Positions 1 to 7,915 of a DNA stretch of 24,036 nt are shown one piece after another. The stretch comes from Pelargonium cotyledonis (Eukaryota > Streptophyta > Magnoliopsida > Geraniales > Geraniaceae). Where the stretch lies: contig JAYMTA010000807.1 of the NCBI GenBank assembly GCA_036897625.1, forward strand, positions 1 through 24,036, given 5' to 3'. The stretch's first letter is position 1, and each line of letters starts with the position of its first letter. A model generated the notes under the pieces. That model made no database searches and was not told the DNA's origin. It saw nothing but the letters and a program-made list of their open reading frames with translations. Made by a program: the position numbers and the translations under genes.

Positions 1-59
1 CCCTGTTTCTAAAATAATATGTGTGCGCAAGATGTAGAAAGAATAAGAAAATAAACCTA

Positions 60-950
60 TTGAGATATACATTTTTTTTTATGTCATTGTTAATAAAATA
101 TTCACCGGAATTGAATCAACTTTTAATATATCCTCTATTTAGGACCTCCAAATCAAATCGTCATAATATCAGTTAACAACCGGTATATATAAATCATTAC
201 ATTCAAGTTTTAAAATAATAATAGAATTATATCTTTGCCAACAATAAAAAACAAAATAATATTAGTACAAGGATACATACCCAATATGATTAACGTTACT
301 TTCTTGAATGAAATTTTAATTTGAAGTCTCAAATAATGGTAATTAAAACATATAACATCACAAATTAAAATGTAAGAACAATATGTAAAGCAAGCAATCA
401 AAGAGGTTTAGAAAAATTGAAATACAAAGAAATTATAAATATATTAAATAATAAAACTCATAAGCACTTACCGACTAAATTGTGCTTGAATATGAAAACA
501 AAAACTTGAAATGTTGAGATATAAATCTTTTGTTGATGGATTATTTGTCGGAATATGAATCAACTTATAATACCTTTTGAATTAAGACCTACATATTAAA
601 TCATCATAAAATCAAACACCACCACAAAACATATGAATCATGGCATTGAAGATTAAAAATAATAATAATAGAATCATCCACACAATGAACAACAAAACCA
701 TGCTCGCAATATGATACATACATATTCTAGAATCATCACCCAATATGATTAAAGTTACATGTATGAAGTTTTTTACTTTCAAAACTAAAAAGAATAAATT
801 CACAAATAAAAATATAACAACAATATGTAAAAGAAACAATCAAAGAGAATTAGAATAATTGAACAACAAAATTATAAATAAATAAACACTCATATATACT
901 TAGCGAAAAATTCTTGCTATGATCCGGGGAAGAAAAAAACTTGGAATGAT
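60..950. repeat. Diverged tandem duplication, about 455-bp unit
   Basis: Two direct copies of an AT-rich unit lie head to tail, roughly 60-514 and 515-950. Landmarks shared in the same order are: ttgagatata (about 60 and 515); GGAA..TGAATCAACTT (about 107 and 549); a block ending in AATCATCATAA-like sequence; ACCCAATATGATTAA (about 278 and 739); AACAATATGTAAA (about 378 and 819); CAATCAAAGAG (about 396 and 837); and AAACTTGAAATG versus AAACTTGGAATG (about 502 and 939). Point differences and small indels show that the duplication is old. On the minus strand both copies keep a short open stretch encoding VTLIILG, but neither has a credible complete gene. I see no terminal inverted repeat or target-site duplication. 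Identity unknown; it could be part of a larger array or a TE that runs off the left edge. Confidence 0.7.
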
Positions 951-1498
951 TATAGTTTTATTGTGAGTTCTTACTACAAATTGTTATAATTTTTTCTCAA
1001 ATGGTAGAAAAATAAGAAGAAAATGATGGATTTTTATGTGATAGGTGAAATTTTATTGTGTCTTTTCACTCAACATGCTATCATCTAAAGGTTATAGATA
1101 CTTAGTTTAGATATTATCTTTAACTATTATATTATAGAGTATATACAATAAATATTGTTATAACTACTCCTATTAGCTATTAATATTAATTAATAGGTCA
1201 CAATGTGTAATTTATAAAAGATGAAGATACATCTCATGAGAATAAGTTTAGAAATTGCACAAGTGGGAGATTGTCCGGTCATATTTTCTGCATTCAAATT
1301 TTCCTCACATGCTATCCTAACATGTTGGTGAAATTGTAATGGTGCCAGCTTACAAGTTTACAGAATTCAATGTTTTTGGGAAAAACAGTCATCCGATGTT
1401 GACAGTAGAGCCACTGGTTTGGGTAACCGCATGACTAGTGTCACTCCATATCTTCTTCTTTTTCCATATGTTAAATAGAAGAATTTCTCTGTATATTA
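951..1498. other. AT-rich spacer with a CYP96 relic inside
   Basis: No intact gene is visible. Apart from the CYP96 relic near 1327-1389 (separate entry), the stretch is AT-rich and has stops in all frames. A segment near 1266-1283 (GAGATTG..CCGGTCAT) may be the piece of the same relic just upstream, separated from it by about 45 unrelated bases. Confidence 0.5.
1327..1389 (+). pseudogene. Relic of a CYP96 P450 (heme-region fragment)
   Basis: Reading from 1327 in frame gives GEIVMVPAYKFTEFN followed by VFGKNS. The intact copy at 21561-23117 reads GEIVHAPSYKFTAFN, then AGPRSC, then LGKDMS at the same place. The match covers the stretch just before the heme-binding loop and resumes just after it. 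About 15 bases encoding the loop, including the cysteine that ligates the heme iron, are missing. Nothing else of the gene can be read confidently on either side, although 1266-1283 may preserve the preceding RW-TGH codons. The fragment is in the same orientation as the two CYP96 copies downstream, so it is most simply the remnant of another array member. It is short, so confidence rests on the order and spacing of the residues. Confidence 0.72.
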
Positions 1499-1780
1499 CC
1501 ACCGTTTAAAATTAATTATCGTTTTAAAACTTTTTATATATATTAAGGAAAGTTGTTTAAATGACTTTTATATTTTTAATTAAAAAATACAAAACTCATC
1601 ATTGTTAGTTTATTAATAAAATATTAAGGTTAAAAAAATTTTCTCCAATATGAAAGTCATTATAATAAAGACCATTATAGAAAAGTCATGTGTAAATTTT
1701 TGCTAAAAATGAAAAGTGACATTTATTTTGAAACAAAAATTGAACTCTAAAAAGACACATTTAATTTGAAACAGAGGTAG
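1499..1780. mobile_element. Degenerate Stowaway-like MITE
   Basis: The left end reads CCACCGTTTAAAATTAATTA and the reverse complement of the right end reads CTACCTCTGTTTCAAATTAA, so the two form an imperfect terminal inverted repeat. TA dinucleotides flank both ends (1497-1498 and 1781-1782), as expected for Stowaway (Tc1/mariner-type) insertions. The element is about 282 bp, AT-rich and non-coding. It is more decayed than the other two Stowaway elements in this window and belongs to a different subfamily (CAAATTAA-type end). Confidence 0.6.
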
Positions 1781-1782
1781 TA

Positions 1783-2455
1783 TTGTTATATATAAAAAAA
1801 ATTGTTTAAAGATCCATTTACACTAAACAATATAAGAATTGAGAGAAGATAAAAGAATCTGAGTCAAGATGATAACTCTTTATCAATTAATATTCCTACT
1901 CAGGAACAAATTTAATTTATGTTATTAGGACAAAAAAACAAATTTTTTGTGATGTGTCAGCTTATATGACATATATATTTTTCATATTTTGTGGTTTAAA
2001 ATAAAATTTAAACGAATAAAAATTCGATCTGTTTATATAAGACTTACTGTACACATGGTGTGTTGTAATCTGATAAACTCATCAATAGAGTAATTAATGT
2101 GTCATATTTCCTTATTTACTACGTCATTTTGTACAAGTTTTTTTTTCAAAATTTGATATGTATAGTATTACTCGTCTAATATAAACAAATACCACAGTTT
2201 TCATGAATAATTAAAAGAATGTAGTGGCAGTTACCCCGAAAGCTCTCAAAGTGGATTCGTCACTGATCATACCCGCCCCACCTGGATTTGTGAGCGCAAA
2301 ACGTCGGCCGAATTTATTTATTGTGTTTTGTCTTTTAATGTCAACCAATAAATTACACATGAAATTAAAATTCTTATATATATTTTTTAATATTATATTG
2401 TATCCGTATAAAGAAAAGATAAGATAATGTGCAGAACCTCCATACTTTCAAACCC
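1783..2455. other. AT-rich upstream region of CYP96 copy 1
   Basis: This is AT-rich spacer that presumably holds the distal promoter of the P450 at 2508. One patch, about 2222-2320, has clearly higher GC and reads open on the plus strand (APPGFVSAKRRP among the residues). It resembles no family I recognise and lacks a good start, so I do not call it a gene. Confidence 0.4.
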
Positions 2456-2463
2456 TTATAAAC
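2456..2463 (+). promoter_or_regulatory. Probable TATA box of CYP96 copy 1
   Basis: TTATAAAC lies 45-52 bases before the ATG at 2508. That places a transcription start near 2490 and gives a short leader (CAAACCTCAACATAGCTTC). The leader resembles that of copy 2 (TAGCTTAACACAGCTCC just before 7916), which supports common descent of the two promoters. Confidence 0.5.
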
Positions 2464-2507
2464 GTTAGTGCCGAAAGCTAGGCACAAACCTCAACATAGC
2501 TTCAAAT

Positions 2508-3998
2508 ATGGCTTCAATTTCATGCACCGAAATGCTCTTTGCATTTGTTTTCTTATATTTTCTGTGCCATTGGTTTTTTAATAGACGCTTACATATCATA
2601 GAATGGCCTGTCTTTGGCATGCTCCCAGGACTCCTCTCGAACCTGGAGAGTGTTCACGACTATGTAACCAACATCTTGACACAAACTGGGTGCACCCGCG
2701 AGTTCAAGGGACCTTGGTTTTGCAATCTCGACTTTGTCATCACCTGCGATCCCTTGAACACGCACCACATCTTGAGCAAAAGCTTCCCCAACTACCCGAA
2801 AGGCCCGGATTTCAGATCGTTTTTCGAGCCTTTGGGAGATGGAATTCTTGCTGCAGACTCAGATTCATGGAAGTTCCAGAGGAAGATGACTCAGGCGTTC
2901 CTTAAAGACCCCAAGTTCCATGTTTTCTTGGAGAAAACTGTCCAAGAAAAGGTGTTCAAGAGCCTGTTTCGAGTACTCGACCATTTGTGCGACCAAGAAT
3001 TGGAGGTAAATATACAAGATGTGTTTCAGCGGTTAAGCTTTGACATTATCTGCTTGTTGATTCTAGGTCACGACCCGAATTGCCTCTCCGTTGAGTTCAC
3101 GCACGTTCCTCACGAGAAAGCGTTGAACGACATGGAAGAGGCCGTGCTGTTCAGGCACATCGTGCCGGGAAAATACTGGAAGTTGCTGAAATGGCTCCAG
3201 GTTGGATCGGAGAAGAAGCTCACTAAGGCCTTGAAGGTCTATGATGATTTTGCGTACCAGTGCATCTCCGCCAAGCGAGAAAAGATGGACGATACCGAGT
3301 TCGATTTTCTTACTTATTATGCTCTGGAAGAAGGAGAAGAAGGACATGCTGATTCTAGAAATAAGTTTCTAAGAGACGCCGCGATCAATCTTATGGTCGC
3401 GGGGAGAGATTCTTCGAGCACAGCTCTTTCTTGGTTCTTCTATCTCCTCGCCACAAACAAATCCGCTGAAAGACGGATTCTGGAAGAAATCAAAGAAAAC
3501 ATATGTCCGCGAGAGGCTTGCGTTTTCGGTGCTGAAGATGTGAGCAAACTAGTTTATCTCCACGCGGCCTTGTGCGAGACGTTGAGGTTGTATCCATCTA
3601 TCCCGATCAATCACAAATGTACGGTGCAAGCTGACACTCTTCCTAGCGGGCTCCGAGTCGAGGCGGGTACAAAGGTTTACATTTCGTTTTACTCGATGGG
3701 AAGGATGGAGGAGATATGGGGCAAAGATTGCTACGAGTTCAAGCCAGAGAGATGGATCACGGGGCGTGGAGGGATTATGCATGTGCCATCGTACAAGTTC
3801 ACAGCGTTCAATGCAGGACCAAGGAGCTGTTTGGGTAAGGATATGAGTTTCACTCAAATGAAAATAATTGCAGCTGCAACGATCTTGAACTATCAGCTTC
3901 AGGTAGTTGAACCGGATCGTATTATTCTGCCGAGCAATTCGGTCATATTACATATGAAACATGGATTGAAAGTTAGGATCACTAAAAGAAGTGTTTGA
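2508..3998 (+). CDS. CYP96A: Cytochrome P450, CYP96 family (copy 1, intact)
   Basis: This encodes a 496-residue intronless P450, the usual size for the family. Residues about 7-23 form a hydrophobic ER anchor, followed by the proline-rich hinge WPVFGMLPGLL. Next come SWKFQRKM (helix C), the I-helix AGRDSSS (about 298-304), the K-helix ETLR (E357, R360), FKPERW, and the heme loop FNAGPRSCLGK with the iron-ligand C441. The WPVFGMLPGLL hinge, NYPKGPDF and RHIVPGKYWKL match CYP96, whose known members hydroxylate very-long-chain aliphatics such as wax alkanes in the ER (Arabidopsis CYP96A15/MAH1). The substrate here cannot be read from sequence. Oddity: the I-helix threonine pair that is TT in copy 3 is Ser302-Ser303. 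The linker before the I-helix is also shorter than in copy 3. All other landmarks are intact, so it should be functional. The start is chosen from the anchor and the TATA spacing. Confidence 0.93.
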   Translation: MASISCTEMLFAFVFLYFLCHWFFNRRLHIIEWPVFGMLPGLLSNLESVHDYVTNILTQTGCTREFKGPWFCNLDFVITCDPLNTHHILSKSFPNYPKGPDFRSFFEPLGDGILAADSDSWKFQRKMTQAFLKDPKFHVFLEKTVQEKVFKSLFRVLDHLCDQELEVNIQDVFQRLSFDIICLLILGHDPNCLSVEFTHVPHEKALNDMEEAVLFRHIVPGKYWKLLKWLQVGSEKKLTKALKVYDDFAYQCISAKREKMDDTEFDFLTYYALEEGEEGHADSRNKFLRDAAINLMVAGRDSSSTALSWFFYLLATNKSAERRILEEIKENICPREACVFGAEDVSKLVYLHAALCETLRLYPSIPINHKCTVQADTLPSGLRVEAGTKVYISFYSMGRMEEIWGKDCYEFKPERWITGRGGIMHVPSYKFTAFNAGPRSCLGKDMSFTQMKIIAAATILNYQLQVVEPDRIILPSNSVILHMKHGLKVRITKRSV

Positions 3999-4869
3999 TG
4001 AAGACGTGTAATGCAAGATATGTTTTTATTTTATGTAAAATACATGAAAACGAGTATATACAATGTATACACTCATTAGATTGTCTTTGTTGTCGTTCGA
4101 TCAATGTATTGTGTTCTCAATTGAATTTTGAACTTTCAATTAGTTTAGTTGAGTCCTTGTAACCTGCTATAAAACTCTATATTCAATGTAAATTGTTCAA
4201 CCACGTTCACTTAATGACTGCCCAAATTTATTGCAGGTTTCGGAGCAAGAAATAAAGACTCGGGCTCGGGCCCCCTTGGTCTGGACTTAAAATCAAAGGT
4301 GGAATTAAAATGAAGTCTCTAGAAAAGACGCAACATATCCGTCAAGTTCAAGAGTAAACAGTTTATTTTGAAGAACACGTTCCAAACATGATGCGAATTC
4401 TAAAGAGAATTTGAGAGCTTAGTTGTGTGAGAAACACTTTCCGAACATGACCTTATATATATACAAAATATATTCCCATTGAATGTGTCATGCACTATTC
4501 AAATTTCTTAAACTAGACAATCAGCATATTTAAACATTTTAAAATTCTAAAAAAAAAACATAATGTTTTAAAAAGTTATTTAATTTTTTCCTCAAAAATA
4601 AAATAGTACCTCCAATCCAATCACCTTAACACTCTTTCTTTTTTTTAGTTGCAGTACAATTTGAATTAGGAGTTAAATTCGAAGAACTGCCCACAAACAA
4701 TCTTTACCGATAAATGATACAAATAATAGTTATACTAGGATTACTATTCCGATTCAATATCGATTCTTCATCAACATATATACATATCGATTCTTCATTA
4801 ACATTTAAAATTAATGTCTCTCAAACACATTCAATTCAATTCAATTATTCTGTATTTTCTTTTTCCACC
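3999..4869. other. Spacer between CYP96 copy 1 and the IST1-like gene
   Basis: The first 200 bases or so are T-rich 3'-flanking sequence of the P450. A small GC patch (about 4255-4285, GGGCTCGGGCCCCC) is of unknown origin. The last 150 bases are CT-rich and contain ATTCAATTCAATTCAATT, typical of a plant 5' leader for the gene starting at 4870. An open frame runs into that gene from 4714, but its extra 52 residues look like translated leader. Confidence 0.45.
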
Positions 4870-5505
4870 ATGAAGGTGAAAAATATGTTTTCGCGGATGG
4901 TGAATTTTGCCACAACAAGTTCACGAAAAAGATGGACAAAAGCTTCCGAAGCCAAGAATCAAGTCAAGCTCATTCTCCAACACCTCGAGACCGACAAGAT
5001 CGCCACCGCAACGGTCGTAAAGTACCTCAAAACCACCATAACCAACCAGGTCTTCTCCGGAGAAGACTCGACTTTACTGGCCGGCGAGCTCTACGAGCAC
5101 TTGTCCATGAAGTGTGCGCTAGATTTTATCCAACGCTTCTGCAAGTGCGTTCTTGACAACTTCCACCGGTTCGTCAAGGAGCGTAGCTTCGCCGACTTGC
5201 CTTCGCACGTGCAAGAGGCGGTGGCGAGCCTCGTGTTCGCGTCCCGGCGATGCTCTTCTATGCAGGCGGGAGAGAGTCTGGAGCTGCTCCGGGAGCTTTT
5301 CCAGGAGAGATACGGCAAAGAAGGAGAGAAGATTATGGATGGTAAGGTTAATAAGCGGTTGAAGAATGAGTTTTTGTGTGAATTCAAGCTGTCGGGTGAT
5401 GGGAAGGAGAGGCTGGCCAATCTGGTGGCGAAGAGATGTGACTTGCGGCTCAAGTTTGTGACCCAAGAAGAAGCCCAAGAGGAGCAAGAGAAGGTGGAAA
5501 ATTAA
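4870..5505 (+). CDS. ISTL: IST1-like protein (regulator of Vps4/ESCRT-III type)
   Basis: This encodes 211 residues in a single exon. The IST1 (DUF292) fold is recognisable: an N-terminal basic helix (RKRW..EAKNQVKLILQHLETDKIATA), a long central helix pair, then the family signature LPSHVQEAVASLVFASRRCSS (about 111-131) and LLRELFQERYGKEG, followed by a VNKRLKNEF segment. IST1 proteins bind ESCRT-III and regulate the Vps4 ATPase in multivesicular-body sorting at endosomes. I start at 4870 (ccaccATGaag, good context). An upstream in-frame ATG at 4714 would add 52 non-conserved residues. The protein ends soon after the IST1 domain with a short Glu/Gln-rich tail, so the long C-terminal region and MIT-interacting motif of classical IST1 are not evident. 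Function as an ESCRT regulator is inferred. It sits between two CYP96 copies on the same strand, with no obvious functional link. Confidence 0.85.
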   Translation: MKVKNMFSRMVNFATTSSRKRWTKASEAKNQVKLILQHLETDKIATATVVKYLKTTITNQVFSGEDSTLLAGELYEHLSMKCALDFIQRFCKCVLDNFHRFVKERSFADLPSHVQEAVASLVFASRRCSSMQAGESLELLRELFQERYGKEGEKIMDGKVNKRLKNEFLCEFKLSGDGKERLANLVAKRCDLRLKFVTQEEAQEEQEKVEN

Positions 5506-7003
5506 TCCTACAGTGTTTATCTATTTTGCTTAAATATGATAATTAGCATTAGTACTTTGTTTATTTTGCAAAATAAATTAGAATTAGTTCTTATTTACTC
5601 CCTCTTTGAGAATTTAGGCTCAATAATTAATGTACCTTTTGATTAAGGTATATGTAATGGATGTGAGATAGTTAACTCTACTAAAGTTAGGTAAGTAAGT
5701 CATCACGCATTCAAATCGACCGTTCTTTGAATCAATGGCAAAGAATATCTCGTACCGTCACCAAAAAGGTTCGAATCCGAAATCTCAATGAAAATCCAAC
5801 TCACTTATACCGCAATTTGCCCAACATGACTTGGTAATCTACCATGCGTATGTGAGTTTTGGACACTAGATGGAAATTTTCCAAAATGATAAATACATTG
5901 AACTATAGAGAGCAACTAACTTTCAAATTTCATCCTTGATAATTAGTTAATTAAATCGAGCACTCGGTAAATAATATTGTTAGAGAACCAACTTAACTAA
6001 AAATTCAAGTTTGTAGTTAAAGTTCTCTTTTATTCGTTAAATGTTATACTCTAACAAATATATATACGTACACATTTGATTATAAGATATGCATGCATCA
6101 AATTAATGCAGCAGTGTTACATCGGATTTTCATCGTATTAGTATTTTTTCTCGGTTTGACTGAATATTTTTGTTGAAATTATTTGTAGGTGGCTTGGCCA
6201 TATTTCTTTATAGAGGTGGCATATTAAGAATTGCTTTTGTTTTTAAATTTGTTTGAAATATGTGATGCAAAGGATCTCGTTAGTAAATTCTTTCCCAGGG
6301 CCGGCTCTTAAGGGTGGGCGGTTTTACTTTTAGCTGCATTTATTATCTGCGATTGGAAACTGCAATAGTTTGACAATTTGGACTTTTAGCTGCAGTTATT
6401 AGCTGCGAATTGAAACTGCACAATAATTCAATTCCTCCAAGACTAAACTGCCTTTGCAAAACTTGAAACTTTGTGTTTAATCAACCATTTTATATTGTTT
6501 TTTGGTTCACGATCAACCGCGATTTAAAAATTTTGGGGCCCAAATATAAATTATTACATACAAGAATGAAGAGTTGACATAGTGATTGAAGCTTTAATTT
6601 TGTGAGCCGCCTGTGTCGAACATGTATGTTCATTAAAAGGAATCATTTTTTTCTTTTATAAAATAGACCAAAGAACCAAACATATGAATTCATAAATATA
6701 TATAATTCTAATCATCACATAAATGCCATTCTCTTATAATTAATTAAATGATTGCTGGTCAAAAAAATTAAATGATTTAATAAAGTTACATATTTTGTTT
6801 GGTTGATTCTATATTATAGTATCAAATTAAACTCTTTATTTAAATACACATTGAAAATATTATACAAGATAGGACGCATTTACCGGAGGCTGCAAATGCC
6901 CATATTGATAAACTCTCTAATTATTGGTCTTTAGTCTCAAAAGACAATTCTTAAGATAAATGAAGAGCGTTGCTAGTAAGAACTTAGAAATTAGAATCAG
7001 TAA
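5506..7003. other. Long AT-rich intergenic stretch
   Basis: No gene is visible. There are partial signs of old insertions: a lone CTCCCTCTTTGAGAATTTAG near 5597 resembles one end of a Stowaway element without its partner. A GGTTCGAATCC box (5768-5778) resembles an internal promoter B box of tRNA-derived sequence. A hAT-like patch is at 6294-6541 (separate entry). Confidence 0.4.
6294..6541. mobile_element. Possible hAT-like relic with an internal 56-bp-spaced repeat
   Basis: CCCAGGGCCGGCTCTTAAGG (from 6295) resembles the CAGGGCCGGC termini common in plant hAT elements, and TTTTGGGGCCC (about 6531-6541) resembles their subterminal sequence. Between them, a segment of about 40 bp beginning CTTTTAGCTGCA occurs twice (6327 and 6383) with a few differences. 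The right end and the 8-bp target duplication cannot be fixed, so the class is tentative. Confidence 0.35.
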
Positions 7004-7005
7004 TA

Positions 7006-7271
7006 CTCCCTCCGTCTCAAAATGAATGTCTTGTTCCTATTTTTTGCAAAAATTAAAAATTACGTGCAAGCTAATTTAGTGTGTTTCCAATATAACTCTC
7101 ACTTTTTCCATGTGCACCCACGTGCACAAATGTGCAAATTTGTCCATGTGCATAAGTGATAAGGGTAATATGGGAAAAACACTAATATAATAACATAAAA
7201 ATAAAAATAAAACACTCATTTTAGAACAAAAATTTTTGACAAACAAGACACTCATTTTGGGACGGAGGGAG
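7006..7271. mobile_element. Stowaway MITE, well preserved
   Basis: This is a 266-bp element. The left end is CTCCCTCCGTCTCAAAATGA and the reverse complement of the right end is CTCCCTCCGTCCCAAAATGA. The inverted repeat continues for about 30 bp with only two mismatches. TA target duplications flank it at 7004-7005 and 7272-7273. It has no coding capacity. The interior (GTGCATAAGTGATAAGGGTA) matches the element at 16917-17169 in the opposite orientation, so the two belong to one family mobilised in trans by a mariner-type transposase. Confidence 0.88.
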
Positions 7272-7273
7272 TA

Positions 7274-7915
7274 ACATAATTCTAAGCTCTTACTGATAAG
7301 CTTAACTCCAACTCAAAATGTTAAATTTATGCCTAGAGAGAATTCAATTTGTGTATTAAGTGGCAACGAACATTTTTTCTCACGAGCAGGCCGAAATGCA
7401 CAACATACTTTACACGTGGACTAAGAGAAGAAACAATAAAAACGGGTCACTGGACTCAAACCAAACCAGCTATGATATCACGATAGACCTGACTTCAACC
7501 CAACATCTTGAAATTATATTTACCAATACAATAATTACATTTTCCATTAACAATGTGATTGAGTGACAAGTTTGATAGCCAATTATGTTTCAAGATCATC
7601 ATGTGTATGCAATATACATATGCAAAACATTGAACAAATATAACTGCACAAAGTTGTAATATTTCAATTAATGGTACAAGACAAGTGTTGAAAAAGAATT
7701 ATGATACTCGAATTATAGGGTAATTTTCTCCAGGACGAACCACATTTATTCTTTGGTGTAATTAAAGCACAGGCAAAATCTATCATGTGATTTATAATTA
7801 ACATAACCATTTATTTATCTATTACAAAATAGTGGTAGACTTCCCCGTAAATAGTTGGTAGGTTTTAGACAAAAAGCAAGAAAAGAAATAGCTTAACACA
7901 GCTCCAAATCCTCCA
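7274..7915. other. Upstream region of the CYP96 pseudogene
   Basis: This is AT-rich and without a convincing gene. A 68-codon open stretch at 7360-7566 lacks an ATG start and any recognisable motif. No clear TATA box is seen in the 60 bases before 7916, unlike copies 1 and 3. Confidence 0.4.

Noticed and set aside
4714-4869. N-terminal extension of the IST1-like protein from the upstream ATG
   Set aside because: The 52 residues are low-complexity and unlike the family, while the sequence looks like a CT-rich leader and 4870 has the better start context.
5740-5790. A tRNA gene around GGTTCGAATCC
   Set aside because: Only a B-box-like word is present. I could not pair an acceptor stem or find a proper D arm and anticodon arm, so it is at best a SINE or tRNA relic.
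7360-7566. 68-codon open frame upstream of CYP96 copy 2
   Set aside because: It lacks an ATG start, has AT-driven composition and no motif.
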